Source: CAYFUG01 sp964346295
GTDB lineage: Bacteria; Patescibacteriota; Minisyncoccia; Moranbacterales; DUUL01
Assembly (NCBI GenBank): GCA_964346295.1
Contig: CAYFUG010000005.1
Location: 1-63,735, forward strand
Reading direction: 5' to 3'
DNA length: 63,735 nt
Shown here: piece after piece, positions 7,468-16,296 of the stretch
Layout: each line of letters begins with the position of its first letter
How positions within the stretch are numbered: position 1 is the stretch's first letter
Program-made: the position numbers and the translations under genes
The notes under the pieces: model-generated
Databases searched by the model: none
The model's input: only the letters and a program-made list of their open reading frames with translations
Told to the model about the DNA's origin: nothing

Positions 7468-7646
7468 ATGGATGGAATGTTTGAAGAAATTAAAACGATT
7501 GAAGAAGGCAAGGGCTTTGTTGCATATGAGTTGGCACAAAGAATTATCATGTTAAAGCGCCAAAGAAAATTACAATTCCATCGAATGTTTATCATAAATT
7601 TACGGCATTGACGGATGTTGTAGCGATTGAAACAAAATTAGATTAA
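7468..7646 (+). pseudogene. Cupin-like gene remnant, frameshifted
   Basis: ATG at 7468 starts MDGMFEEIKTIEEGKGFVAY. About 35 codons on, the readable frame changes and gives KNYHVKAPKKITIPSNVYHK followed by FTALTDVVAIETKLD and a stop at 7646. The second part resembles the last strands of a cupin (IPSNVYHKFTALTD, as in IPxGxxHxFxAxxD). At most 60 residues remain and the metal-binding first cupin motif is missing, so this is a decayed gene. A second, unrelated cupin tail lies in the ribosomal cluster at 34342. Confidence 0.5.
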
Positions 7647-7663
7647 ATTGCATTACATAAGCT

Positions 7664-8098
7664 ATGATAAAAGTAACAATTTATAGTGATGGGGCATCGC
7701 GGGGAAATCCGGGAGTGGCCGGTGCCGGAGCGGTGATTGAGATTGAAGGAGATGCGAAGCCTTTTGAGCTAGTAGAGTTTTTGGGGAGGAAGACTAATAA
7801 TGAGGCGGAGTACCAGGCGTTGTTTTTGGCACTCAAGAAGGCTAAGCAATTGTTGGGCAAAGCTCGGGTTAAGCAGGCTGAGGTGACTTGTTATGCTGAT
7901 TCGGAATTGATGGTGAAGCAGCTAAGGCACCAGTACAAGATTAAAAACGAGGGAATCCAGCCGTTGTTTTTGGAAATTTGGAATTTGATGCTGGATTTTG
8001 GAGAGGTTAACTTCAGACATGTGCCAAGGGAGCAAAATAAAGAGGCGGATCGATTGGCCAATCAGGCAATAGACAAGAAGGGAAACCCCATTTTTTAA
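7664..8098 (+). CDS. Ribonuclease H (type I fold)
   Basis: A 144-aa RNase H-like protein that would cut RNA in RNA-DNA hybrids. The active-site acidic residues appear in order: YSDGASRGNPG (Asp near residue 8), NNEAEYQAL (Glu near 49), YADSELMVKQ (Asp near 78) and REQNKEADRLAN (Asp near 130). This spacing is that of the RnhA/YpdQ-like family. It follows the cupin remnant by 17 bp, without an SD sequence. Confidence 0.92.
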   Translation: MIKVTIYSDGASRGNPGVAGAGAVIEIEGDAKPFELVEFLGRKTNNEAEYQALFLALKKAKQLLGKARVKQAEVTCYADSELMVKQLRHQYKIKNEGIQPLFLEIWNLMLDFGEVNFRHVPREQNKEADRLANQAIDKKGNPIF

Positions 8099-8238
8099 GC
8101 GCAGCATCTTTTCGAGAAATGCGGAGAGAGTGGAGTAAAGGGGGCTTTAGTGGCTTATTTCAGTAGTCAACTCTCTTCCTTCTAGGCTTTCTAGGCTTTG
8201 CTTTATTCTTCTTTGTCTTCATTTGTTTATAAAAGTAA

Positions 8239-9654
8239 ATGAAAAAATCGGAACTATTTTTTAGTGCTTTACGGATTCCCATGGATTATGTGATGATAGT
8301 GACAGCTGGTTTGATAGTGTATTTTTTACGGACGGCAGATTTTTTAGCGGAGTTTATTGCTTTGGAGTTTCGGGTGGGATTACGAAGTTACTTGGAGTTA
8401 ATTCTGGTAGCCGCGGTAGTTTTCATCGCAGTTTACGCCTTAGATGGACTCTACTTCATTAAGGCTACTCGAACTATTTTAGGAGAGGTTTATCGAGTTT
8501 TTAGGGCCACTGCGATTGCTATTACGCTCATTATTATCAGTATTTTCTTAGACAAAGATTTATTCTCCTCCCGATTTATTATTATCCTGGGAGGTTTTTG
8601 GATAGTTTTTTTTGTTTCTTTGGGTCGAATAATTTTAGGTAAAATTCAGCAATATTATCTAGTAAAAAAAGAAATTGGCGTCCACCGTCTGTTGCTTCTG
8701 GGGGTAAATGGTTTTTGCAGTACTCTTAAGAGAGAAGTTTTAAAAAATAAGCGCTTGGGCTATAAGATTATTGGACATATTGATGATATTGACCTGGAAA
8801 GGATTGAAAGAATTAGAAAAATCAAAGGGATCGATGAAATTATTAAGTGCAGCTTAGACCTTGATAAAAATAAATTAATCTCTCTTAAAGATTATTGCCT
8901 TAGAAATCGAATTGGCTTTAAATATGTTCCTACCATGCTTCAAACTACTAATTTTGAAGTAGATATTTTTATGGGGGAGCCTTTAATTGAAATTAAAAAC
9001 ACTCCCTTAGATGGATGGGGGAAAATTACCAAGCGAGTTTTCGATATAGTGGGAGCTTTGGTGGGGATTATTGTTTTTGGCATTCCGATGCTATTAACGG
9101 CTTTGGCAGTTTGGATTGAATCCGGTCGGCCAGTGATTTTTCGAAATGAACGAGTGGGACACAAAGGCGCCTTTGACTTATTTAAGTTTCGTTACATGAA
9201 AATAAAATATTGTCATGGGAAGCAATTCTCCGAAAAACATAACGAGAAAGCTCTTAAGTTCCTTCAAGAGTTAATAACAAAACAATCTATCAAAAAAGGT
9301 CCCCTTTACAAAATTAAAGATGATCCTCGTAAAACTAAGGTAGGCGCTTTTATTGAAAAGTATTCTTTGGATGAGTTTCCTCAATTCTTTAATGTCTTGA
9401 AGGGTGAGATGAGTCTAGTGGGGCCACGACCTCACCAACCCTTGGAGGTAGAAAAGTACGGAGATTATCATCGACGAGTGTTGACTGTTAAACCAGGTGT
9501 GACTGGTTTAGCGCAAGTCTCTGGTCGGAGTGATTTAGATTTTGAAGATGAAGTTAAGTTAGACGTTTATTATATTGAGAATTGGTCGCTGTGGAAAGAT
9601 ATTAAAATTATTCTCCTAACCATTCCGGCCTTATTAAAAATGAGGAGAAATTAA
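8239..9654 (+). CDS. Polyprenyl-phosphate sugar-1-phosphate transferase
   Basis: A 471-aa membrane protein. The N-terminal part has four to five hydrophobic segments (about residues 15-135), followed by a nucleotide-binding-like region, another membrane helix (about 265-290) and the C-terminal bacterial sugar transferase domain. That domain shows KRVFDIVGAL, RNERVGHKG, DEFPQFFNVLKGEMSLVGPRP and VKPGVTGLAQVSGRSDL, all typical of WbaP/WcaJ-type enzymes. These attach a sugar-1-phosphate to undecaprenyl phosphate to start a surface glycan. No other glycan genes adjoin, so the sugar and the product are unknown. Confidence 0.92.
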   Translation: MKKSELFFSALRIPMDYVMIVTAGLIVYFLRTADFLAEFIALEFRVGLRSYLELILVAAVVFIAVYALDGLYFIKATRTILGEVYRVFRATAIAITLIIISIFLDKDLFSSRFIIILGGFWIVFFVSLGRIILGKIQQYYLVKKEIGVHRLLLLGVNGFCSTLKREVLKNKRLGYKIIGHIDDIDLERIERIRKIKGIDEIIKCSLDLDKNKLISLKDYCLRNRIGFKYVPTMLQTTNFEVDIFMGEPLIEIKNTPLDGWGKITKRVFDIVGALVGIIVFGIPMLLTALAVWIESGRPVIFRNERVGHKGAFDLFKFRYMKIKYCHGKQFSEKHNEKALKFLQELITKQSIKKGPLYKIKDDPRKTKVGAFIEKYSLDEFPQFFNVLKGEMSLVGPRPHQPLEVEKYGDYHRRVLTVKPGVTGLAQVSGRSDLDFEDEVKLDVYYIENWSLWKDIKIILLTIPALLKMRRN

Positions 9655-10047
9655 GGAGAGCAGTGTTCTAGTTGTTCAGTTAATTTAAGGGGGCGCGCTA
9701 GAGGCGCTTTTAATTTTGCCCAATTTTAGTAGCCGGGTTGTTTCAATAGAGGAGGGCTAGGCGAGATTCGATTTAATACTTTTTAAGTTAAAATCACAAG
9801 AGCTTTTTGAGGGGTTAGAGATGTTGCTTGTGATAGGTTATACTCCTTTGTTTAAATAATGTGTATACTACTACAAAGCTTTCAAGGAACAAGATTAACT
9901 CGAGTATTCTCAATTATGGACTTTGACGACTTAGGCAGAATTAGAAATTATAAAAGCGAAGTAGTGTAAAAGTAATAATCGGTAAGAACTCCAAGGGAGA
10001 CTGGCACCTTTTGAAATAATCGTGCCTAAAAAGTAAAATTTATAATT
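9655..10047. other. Intergenic, 393 bp
   Basis: A small GC stem (GCGC, loop GCTAGAG, GCGC then TTTT, about 9692-9712) may end the sugar transferase transcript. The rest is AT-rich and I see no ORF, RNA or repeat in it. Confidence 0.4.
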
Positions 10048-11457
10048 ATGGCGATGGATAAAAGCCTAAAAGAAGTTCAAAAAATTTATATTATCGGCAT
10101 TGAAGGGGCCGGTACTTCAGCTTTAGCGGGGATGCTTAAGTTGATGGGAAAAGAAGTGAGGGGATCTGATGAAGGGGATCACTTTTATGGTAAAACTTTA
10201 GAAAAGCTAGAAATCCCCGTCTTCGAAAAGTTTGCTGCTTCTAACTGGGAGAAAGTTAGGGATTGGGCGGACTGGGTGGTTTATTCTACTGCTCAGAATC
10301 CCGGGGGAAACATTGAATTGAAGTTAGCTCAAACTGAGCAGACGGAGGCTTCCTTTCAGTTACTTTCTTATCCGCAAGCCTTAGGCCAGGTCTTTAACCA
10401 GAAATTTGGTTTGGCAGTTTGCGGAACTCATGGTAAAACTACCACCACTGCTATGCTCACCTTGGCTCTGGAAGTGGCTGGAAAAGATCCTTCGGCAGTA
10501 ATTGGTTCCCGGATCCCTCAACTGGGAAATTCTGGATCTCGGGTGGGTCAGTCGGATTACTTTGTGTTAGAAGCAGATGAATATCAAAATAAATTGCGCC
10601 ATTATGAGCCTAAAGGGGTAATTCTTAACAACCTCGATTATGATCATGTGGATTTTTATCTAACGCGAGCAGATTATCGGCGGGCTTTTGCTGATTTTGT
10701 CGCTAAAATTCCCTCGGAAGGCTTTTTAGTGATTTGGGGAGAGGAGCCCAATTTAATAGAGTTAACCAAGGTAGCAAGTTGTCCGGTTATGCTGTTTGGA
10801 GAGCTTAATATTATTCGAGAGAGCTTTCGAGAATTAAATAAGCAGGGAGGTGAATTAAGAGAGGAGGATTTTCAAATCGCTCCCTGGAGGCACTTGCAAC
10901 TCCAGATTCCTGGTCGTCACAATCAGTTAAACGCCAATGCTGTGTTAGCGGCTACTCAAGTTCTCCAATTGGACCAAGAGGCAGTAATAACCGCCCTAGA
11001 AAGCTACCAGGGAGCAGAACGTCGTTTTCAAATCTGGGGAGAGCGACAAGGAGCTGTTATAATAGATGATTACGCTCACCACCCTCGAGAAATTGAAGTA
11101 ACTTTGCGAGCAGCGCAGGAAAAATTTCCTCAAAGATCTTTAGTGGTGGTTTTTCACCCCCACACCTTCACTCGCACCAAGGCCTTTTTACAGGAATTTT
11201 CTCAAAGCTTTGGAGACTGTGAGGAGCTGATTTTACTAGACATTTATGGTTCGGCTCGAGAAAAAAAAGGCACTATTCACGCCCGAGACTTGGTCAAAGA
11301 AATAGAAAGAAACTCTCAGCGTCCAGCTAAAGTGAGTCATCTCGCTGATACCGAGGAAGCTTTTGAAGATCTCAGGGATAGGTTGAACTCTAACCAAGTT
11401 TTGATTACTATGGGAGCAGGAGATGTTTGGAGACTGGCAGAAAAACTAGCTCATTAA
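10048..11457 (+). CDS. murC: UDP-N-acetylmuramate--L-alanine ligase
   Basis: A 469-aa cytoplasmic ATP-dependent ligase that adds L-alanine to UDP-MurNAc, the first peptide step of peptidoglycan synthesis. The N-terminal dinucleotide fold has IGIEGAGTSALAG, the central ATP loop is CGTHGKTTTTAM (about residue 127), and conserved LEADEYQNKL, NNLDYDHVDFY and DDYAHHPREIEV follow. The C-terminal domain (about 340-469) is intact. Mpl is a close relative; length and absence of Mpl-specific features favour MurC. murD lies 5 kb further on. TATAAT sits directly before the ATG. Confidence 0.93.
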   Translation: MAMDKSLKEVQKIYIIGIEGAGTSALAGMLKLMGKEVRGSDEGDHFYGKTLEKLEIPVFEKFAASNWEKVRDWADWVVYSTAQNPGGNIELKLAQTEQTEASFQLLSYPQALGQVFNQKFGLAVCGTHGKTTTTAMLTLALEVAGKDPSAVIGSRIPQLGNSGSRVGQSDYFVLEADEYQNKLRHYEPKGVILNNLDYDHVDFYLTRADYRRAFADFVAKIPSEGFLVIWGEEPNLIELTKVASCPVMLFGELNIIRESFRELNKQGGELREEDFQIAPWRHLQLQIPGRHNQLNANAVLAATQVLQLDQEAVITALESYQGAERRFQIWGERQGAVIIDDYAHHPREIEVTLRAAQEKFPQRSLVVVFHPHTFTRTKAFLQEFSQSFGDCEELILLDIYGSAREKKGTIHARDLVKEIERNSQRPAKVSHLADTEEAFEDLRDRLNSNQVLITMGAGDVWRLAEKLAH

Positions 11458-11617
11458 TTGGACTTCTCGCGAAATGACATTTTTTAAAATCTTCACCCGA
11501 AGTCTACATATCTAAACATCCAAAGGTGAAATCTCGTGGGAGTAGCCAAAAAAGATTCTCTGAATCCATTCCAATAGACTCTGTTAATCGCGGGACTAAT
11601 TAAAGGTCAAAAACATT

Positions 11618-13123
11618 ATGAACCTCAAAGAGCTGTTAGCCTTAAGAAATAGACCCTACAATCGAGCACAAGCTAAGCTGATTAGCCGGGCTTTTGAATT
11701 TGGTCAAAAAGCTCACGAAGGGCAAAAGAGGAAAAGCGGAGAGCCTTACTTTGAGCATTGTACTGAGACAGCTGCTAATCTAGTAAAGATGGGAATGGGA
11801 TCGATTACTGTTTCAGCGGGTTTACTTCATGATGTCTCTGAAGATACAGAAGTGAGTCTTAAGGAGATCCAGAAAAATTTCGGCAAAGAGATTGCATTTA
11901 TTGTGAAGGGAGTTACCAAATTAGGAAGGGTACGCTTAAAGGGAAGCCTAGAAGAGTATTACTTGGATAACTTACGGAAGATGTTTATGGCAATGGCAGC
12001 TGATGTGCGGGTGATTCTGATTAAATTAGCTGATAGACTCCATAATATGCGAACTCTTGGTGCTCTTCCTCCTGAAAAGCAACAGAGAATTGCCAAAGAG
12101 ACCATGGAGGTATTTGTTCCGATCGCTAATCGCTTTGGGATAGGAGAAATAAAAGGGGAACTAGAAGATTTAGCTTTTAAATACCTGGATCCTGAAAATT
12201 ATCGCTATGTGAAAAAGTTAGAAAATGAGCAATATAAGGATCGAGAAAGGTATATAAATAAGGCTATCAAGGAGCTAGACACTCAACTAAAAAAAGAAGG
12301 CATTAAGCCTTTAGATATTCAAGGAAGGGCTAAAACCTATTATCGATTATTCAGGAAACTCCAAAAATATGACATGGATATTAATAAAGTTTACGATATC
12401 GTAGCTATTCGAATTGTTGTGCCTTCAGTAGCAGCTTGTTACGAAGCTCTGGGCATTGTTCATAAAAAATATCGTCCCCTTATCGGGAGGATTAAGGATT
12501 ATATTTCTCTGCCTAAACCCAACGGCTATAAGTCTATCCATACCACTATTTTTGGTCCGGATGGTCGAATCATGGAAGTGCAAATTCGGACGGAGCGGAT
12601 GCACAAGGAAGCGGAATTTGGAATTGCTGCTCATTGGATTTACTCCGAAGGAAGAGGATGGAAAGACTTCCTTTTCGGCTTTAGCGGAGGTGAAAGTGAA
12701 GGTTACCGTTCTCCCCGAGTTCCTGAGGCTGAACTAGCTTGGGTTAAGCAACTAAGGGCTTGGCATGAAGAAACCGGAGGGCGTTCCGACGAGTTTTGGA
12801 GTTCTTTGCGGATTGATTTTTTTAAAAATCACATTTTTGCCTTCACTCCTAATGGGGACGTAATCGAATTACCAGAAGGAGCTACCCCGGTGGATTTTGC
12901 TTATCGTATTCATACAGAAGTGGGGGATCGAACTAGGGGAGCAAAGATTAATGGCAAGCTGGTGTCTTTGGATTCCACCATCCAAAATGGAGATCTGGTA
13001 GATATTGTTAAAAGTAAAGAAAAAAAACTACCCAATCGAGATTGGTTACGCTTTGTTAAAACCGCCCAGGCTCGTTCTAAAATTAAACAGAACTTAAGGA
13101 GGGCAGGTTTTAAGATTAACTAA
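11618..13123 (+). CDS. RelA/SpoT-type (p)ppGpp synthetase/hydrolase, short form
   Basis: A 501-aa stringent-response enzyme. The HD hydrolase domain has GEPYFEH and LLHDVSEDTE with HD at residues 71-72, so hydrolysis is probably intact. The synthetase domain (about 230-345) shows YDIVAIRIVV and PKPNGYKSIHTT. A TGS domain (about 408-470, HIFAFTPNGDVIELPEGATP) follows. The protein stops just after TGS and lacks the helical, zinc-finger and ACT regions of full-length Rel (about 730 aa), so its ribosome sensing would differ. Many reduced genomes have such short forms. It stands alone, 160 bp after murC. Confidence 0.92.
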   Translation: MNLKELLALRNRPYNRAQAKLISRAFEFGQKAHEGQKRKSGEPYFEHCTETAANLVKMGMGSITVSAGLLHDVSEDTEVSLKEIQKNFGKEIAFIVKGVTKLGRVRLKGSLEEYYLDNLRKMFMAMAADVRVILIKLADRLHNMRTLGALPPEKQQRIAKETMEVFVPIANRFGIGEIKGELEDLAFKYLDPENYRYVKKLENEQYKDRERYINKAIKELDTQLKKEGIKPLDIQGRAKTYYRLFRKLQKYDMDINKVYDIVAIRIVVPSVAACYEALGIVHKKYRPLIGRIKDYISLPKPNGYKSIHTTIFGPDGRIMEVQIRTERMHKEAEFGIAAHWIYSEGRGWKDFLFGFSGGESEGYRSPRVPEAELAWVKQLRAWHEETGGRSDEFWSSLRIDFFKNHIFAFTPNGDVIELPEGATPVDFAYRIHTEVGDRTRGAKINGKLVSLDSTIQNGDLVDIVKSKEKKLPNRDWLRFVKTAQARSKIKQNLRRAGFKIN

Positions 13124-13376
13124 GATAAGGAGAGTTTTCCGTTTTCTTTTCCAGAATAAATTGCTTGCCTCTAGGAAGTTGAGGTGTGTGGGGAGGAGTG
13201 GAGAGGGTCGGTCAGACTTTATTCCGAGGCGGATTTCAACGCCTTTAAACTTTTTATTTTTCCGCACTTTCCTTACTTTATCCCATTTCTTTCGCCCCAT
13301 TCCTTTCCGAGTTATTTCCTGGGTACTGACCATTTCAGCGAATAGCTCTATCACGAACGCCCGGCTTTTTTAGGAA

Positions 13377-14519
13377 TTATTCGTTTTCTCGAGCTCTTTT
13401 TTTGACGTTCAAACTGACGGACTCTTTTTCTTCAATCGCCGCTTGGGCGGTTTTTTTGTCAGCGGGAGGGAATTCCTCCAGGGCTTTTTTGAGTCGAGGA
13501 GCGCTAATAATTAACACATCCTGCCATTTTCCGTTTTTCTCTAAAAGAGGACGGAGTTTTTCTTGATTGTAGCTAAAACTTTTGCGCTTAGTTTTTGATA
13601 TGATAGCTTTTTCTCCAAATAGCCGATCGACTTGCTCTGTCTCCATGGCTTCTAATATTTTTTCTTCCAGTTGTTTCACCCGGAGGCGATCTTTTTTGAG
13701 GTTTTCTTTGATTTCTAGATAATCTTCAATTAATTGAGATTTATCTTCCTCATCCAAGGTAGCAGCTTTTTTAAACTTGTGCTTCCAGAGAGGGCACATT
13801 TTTTGGTAGCCACACCAATCGCAGAGGGGATTGAGAGTGGGCTCAAAATTGGAGTTTTGAATTTGATGAATAATCCCCAGTATTTCTTCTTGACCTTCTC
13901 GAAGCTGAATAGCATTTTTAACGGCAGTGAGTTTTTGACCATGACGGAGAAAGTAGAGGCTGAGTCGGAGATTCTCCAAGTTGTTTTTCTCTTGAGGATA
14001 ACGCTCTAGCAAGGCCATTAAGTAGATTAAAAGTTGCCGATTTTCGTCAATAGACTTTTGAGGAGGCATTTTGCGAGAAGTCTTGTAGTCGATTACTTCA
14101 TAACCGTCTTCGATTTTATCAATTCGATCAATAAATCCAGAGATGGCATGTTGTTCTTGATTCTCGGGATCTTCCAGGCTGATAGTAAAATAAGATTCTA
14201 GATCAACAATTTGGTTTTGATCTGGATTGTTTTTTTTGTAATAGCTTTGAATGATTTGGACTCCCTGAGCAAAGGCGGATCTTTCTGAGGATTCATCGGG
14301 AAAAACGGTGGGGTTCCAATTTAAAGAAAAGTGATTGAGAGCCTCTTTTTGGGTAGGAAGCAAAAAATTTCCCGTGTGAATAAACCTCAAAGTATCATGA
14401 ATAAGAGTTCCAAAAACCGCCTCCGGGCCTTTAGGAGTTTTAATTTTATCAATTTCTTGGAGTTTGTATTTGAGAGGGCAGGAGATAAATGTTTCCAGGG
14501 CGCTGTAGGATACTTTCAT
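13377..14519 (-). CDS. RecB-family PD-(D/E)XK nuclease
   Basis: A 380-aa protein of the PDDEXK_1 / Cas4-AddB C-terminal type. The start SYSALETFISCPLKYKLQEI and GTLIHDTLR (His near residue 41) are typical. The catalytic core is ISGFIDRID ... GYEVIDYKTSR, with Asp near 127 and D-Y-K near 139-141. A late cluster, CDWCGYQKMCPLW, with an early Cys near 14, suggests an Fe-S cluster as in AddB and Cas4. No helicase or Cas genes adjoin and there is no CRISPR array. It converges with the (p)ppGpp synthetase gene. Likely role is DNA repair or end processing. Confidence 0.85.
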   Translation of the reverse strand: MKVSYSALETFISCPLKYKLQEIDKIKTPKGPEAVFGTLIHDTLRFIHTGNFLLPTQKEALNHFSLNWNPTVFPDESSERSAFAQGVQIIQSYYKKNNPDQNQIVDLESYFTISLEDPENQEQHAISGFIDRIDKIEDGYEVIDYKTSRKMPPQKSIDENRQLLIYLMALLERYPQEKNNLENLRLSLYFLRHGQKLTAVKNAIQLREGQEEILGIIHQIQNSNFEPTLNPLCDWCGYQKMCPLWKHKFKKAATLDEEDKSQLIEDYLEIKENLKKDRLRVKQLEEKILEAMETEQVDRLFGEKAIISKTKRKSFSYNQEKLRPLLEKNGKWQDVLIISAPRLKKALEEFPPADKKTAQAAIEEKESVSLNVKKRARENE

Positions 14520-14808
14520 TTACTGTTTTTAGCGGATGCTTTAGTTTATTTTGGGGCTTTTGAAGGCAGGCTATTGCCTCTTAAGTTGTTTCTCGAGGAA
14601 AACAATAGAGCTTAAAAACTATTTTAAGTAAAGCAGAAAAATGGTGAGAAAACAAGGAGCTATTTACAAAAATATAAAAATGTTGTACCAACGAGGCCGA
14701 TGATAAACATTCGCCCAAAAAATGAGAGGAGGAGGGGTTTGCTCTGATTGCTTTCGATCGGAATTGATCTCCAAGAGGGAAGCTGGAGGCTGTTAAAATC
14801 CGTCGGTG

Positions 14809-14916
14809 TATCCCCTTTAGTTTAGTGTGATGGATTCCTTGGCGGGATCCAAGTTCTAAACTATAAGAGAAGGGATTAATGGCCGGCTTGTTCTTAATTG
14901 AGCAGGCCGGCGTTTT
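14809..14916 (+). ncRNA. Candidate small structured RNA with terminator
   Basis: Nested inverted repeats are visible: ATCCC (14810-14814) with GGGAT (14872-14876), TAGTTTAG (14818-14825) with CTAAACTA, and an inner GGATTCC/GGGATCC stem. A second hairpin (GCCGGCTTGTTC with GAGCAGGCCGGC, 14882-14911) is followed by GTTTT and further T-rich sequence. The layout, a long irregular stem then a terminator hairpin, is that of a small RNA. It has no ORF and does not match 6S, SRP or RNase P RNA by eye. Confidence 0.42.
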
Positions 14917-15241
14917 GATAGTTTATTTTTAAGTAAGGTCGAAGTTTTAAAGTAATAAGGAGAAGTTCCATTGGTAATAATTTCTTATTAAGCCAAGGGA
15001 ATTAAGCATGAAGAGGTTAAATCGAGTGGCCAGGTGACTGGAGTAAGTAGCTCCTCTTTTTCTTTCTCCTAAATTTCCATTGAAAAGAAAGCGTTCTTTT
15101 TGTGTTAAGCAAAAGAAGTAAGGCAAGAAAAGGTGCTTTTGTGATGAAGAGTGCGAAAAACTTTTCTGGACTAAATTAGTCATGCCTTGGGACTTTACTA
15201 TTTAATTTAATTGGCAAGAATTTCCAAAAAACTTCTTTTCA

Positions 15242-15279
15242 AAAGAGGCCACCTCGAAAGTTTTTCAGCTGGCCTCTTT
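15242..15279. terminator. Strong hairpin, possible bidirectional terminator
   Basis: AAAGAGGCCA (15242-15251) and TGGCCTCTTT (15270-15279) pair perfectly over 10 bp around an 18-nt loop. The T-run is short (three T). It lies about 45 bp upstream of the groES promoter and may insulate it. Confidence 0.5.
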
Positions 15280-15325
15280 GCTTAGGGCAAGTTTAAAGTC
15301 GAGAACAATTTAGATTTTGATTAAC

Positions 15326-15353
15326 TTGACAACCAAGGAATTTGCGCTAAAAT
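15326..15353 (+). promoter_or_regulatory. Sigma-70 promoter of groES
   Basis: A consensus TTGACA (15326-15331), a 16-bp spacer and TAAAAT (15348-15353). The -10 box lies inside a perfect 14-bp palindrome, GCTAAAATTTTAGC (15346-15359), which overlaps the left half of the CIRCE operator. Confidence 0.75.
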
Positions 15354-15354
15354 T

Positions 15355-15381
15355 TTAGCAGTCGAAGAGTTGGTCTGCTAA
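15355..15381 (+). promoter_or_regulatory. CIRCE operator (HrcA site) of groES
   Basis: TTAGCAGTC, 9 nt, GTCTGCTAA. The halves are complementary at 8 of 9 positions and differ from the CIRCE consensus by one and two bases. The operator begins 2 bp after the -10 box, the classical position for HrcA repression of groE operons. Confidence 0.8.
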
Positions 15382-15461
15382 TCACAACCAGTTTCCGACA
15401 AGCGACTGGAATCAATTGAGGATTAATCTTAATTGGTCTAAAAATTAACTGCAAAAAAATT

Positions 15462-15743
15462 ATGGCAACCAAAATTACTCCCCTTGGGAGAAATGTTTTA
15501 GTGAAAATAGAAAAAGAGGAAAAAACCTCTAAAGGAGGAATTGTTATTCCAGATACTGCTAACGAAGACAAACCCCAGCAGGGTTTAGTAGTGGCAGTTG
15601 GTACTAGTGATGAGATTCACGAAGGCATTAAGTCAGGTTCTAAAGTGCTGTTTAAAAAATATGCCGGCTCGGAAGTCGAAATGGACGATACTAAGTATCT
15701 CGTTCTAGATGGGAAAAAGGAGATATTAGCAGTAATTGAATAA
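15462..15743 (+). CDS. groES: Co-chaperonin GroES
   Basis: A 93-aa Hsp10 with LGRNVLVKIEKEEKTSKGGI (the mobile loop region follows at about 17-30), VVAVGTSDEIHEGIKSGSKV and the C-terminal strand KYLVLDGKKEILAVIE. It normally caps the GroEL folding chamber. GroEL usually follows in the same operon, but here a terminator lies 37 bp after the stop codon and murD comes next. So groES is monocistronic, under its own CIRCE promoter, and groEL must be elsewhere if present. Confidence 0.95.
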   Translation: MATKITPLGRNVLVKIEKEEKTSKGGIVIPDTANEDKPQQGLVVAVGTSDEIHEGIKSGSKVLFKKYAGSEVEMDDTKYLVLDGKKEILAVIE

Positions 15744-15780
15744 GAAGAATCTTTCAGATTCAGTCTATTCTTCAAGTAAA

Positions 15781-15808
15781 CCACTGGTATTTCCACCGGT
15801 GGTTTTTT
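15781..15808 (+). terminator. Intrinsic terminator of groES
   Basis: CCACTGGT and ACCGGTGG form an 8-bp stem (one T-G pair) around ATTTCC, followed by six T. A weaker hairpin (GAAGAAT with ATTCTTC, 15744-15773) precedes it. Confidence 0.9.
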
Positions 15809-16296
15809 GATGCTATTTCTAATTTTCGGAGGTATGGGGAGGGTATCAAGTGAAGATAGGACCCCACTCTCTTCTGGTTTCATTGTGGTTTCTTCATAAA
15901 AATTATCCAGTGCTAGATCGAAGCTCGGCTCTAGAAACTTCAGGGATTCGTCGTTTTTCTCGACTGACCAAAATTCATAAAGCTTGTCTCATTTTTAAAT
16001 GCGCTGTCTCTATCGATCATTTGATCTCCGATTATCAATTAGAGAGATAAAATTTCATTTATCTACAAATAATGAGGTTGAGCGTTGCTGCTAACCTTTA
16101 GAACAGTTTATTTTTTTAGTGGAAATAAAAAGGAAGAGCTTTACGAGACAAGGCAAGTTCTATATCATGAGCAGTAATTGGACTAGTAGTTAATAGGTAG
16201 TTTAAGTTAGGCTGACCTAGAATCATTTTAGCTAAAACAAGCCTGATTAGTCGTTATCCTTATCCAAGAAACTATATTCAAGTTAAAATCAAGTTG
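15809..16296. other. Intergenic, about 490 bp
   Basis: A 66-codon frame beginning with GTG at 15850 (GGAGGG 8 nt upstream) is open but its translation has no recognisable motif or family pattern. I leave it uncalled. The rest is AT-rich and shows no RNA or repeat. Confidence 0.35.

Larger units (their letters stand above)
14520..15461. other. Intergenic, 942 bp: structured RNA candidate, hairpins and groES promoter
   Basis: It contains the ncRNA candidate at 14809-14916, a strong hairpin at 15242-15279 and the groES promoter and CIRCE at 15326-15381. A 78-codon minus-strand open frame (14947-15183) has no protein-like signature and I do not call it. The remainder shows nothing specific. Confidence 0.5.

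Noticed and set aside
15850..16050. 66-codon frame with GTG start after groES
   Set aside because: No conserved motif, no transmembrane pattern and an ordinary composition; likely chance.
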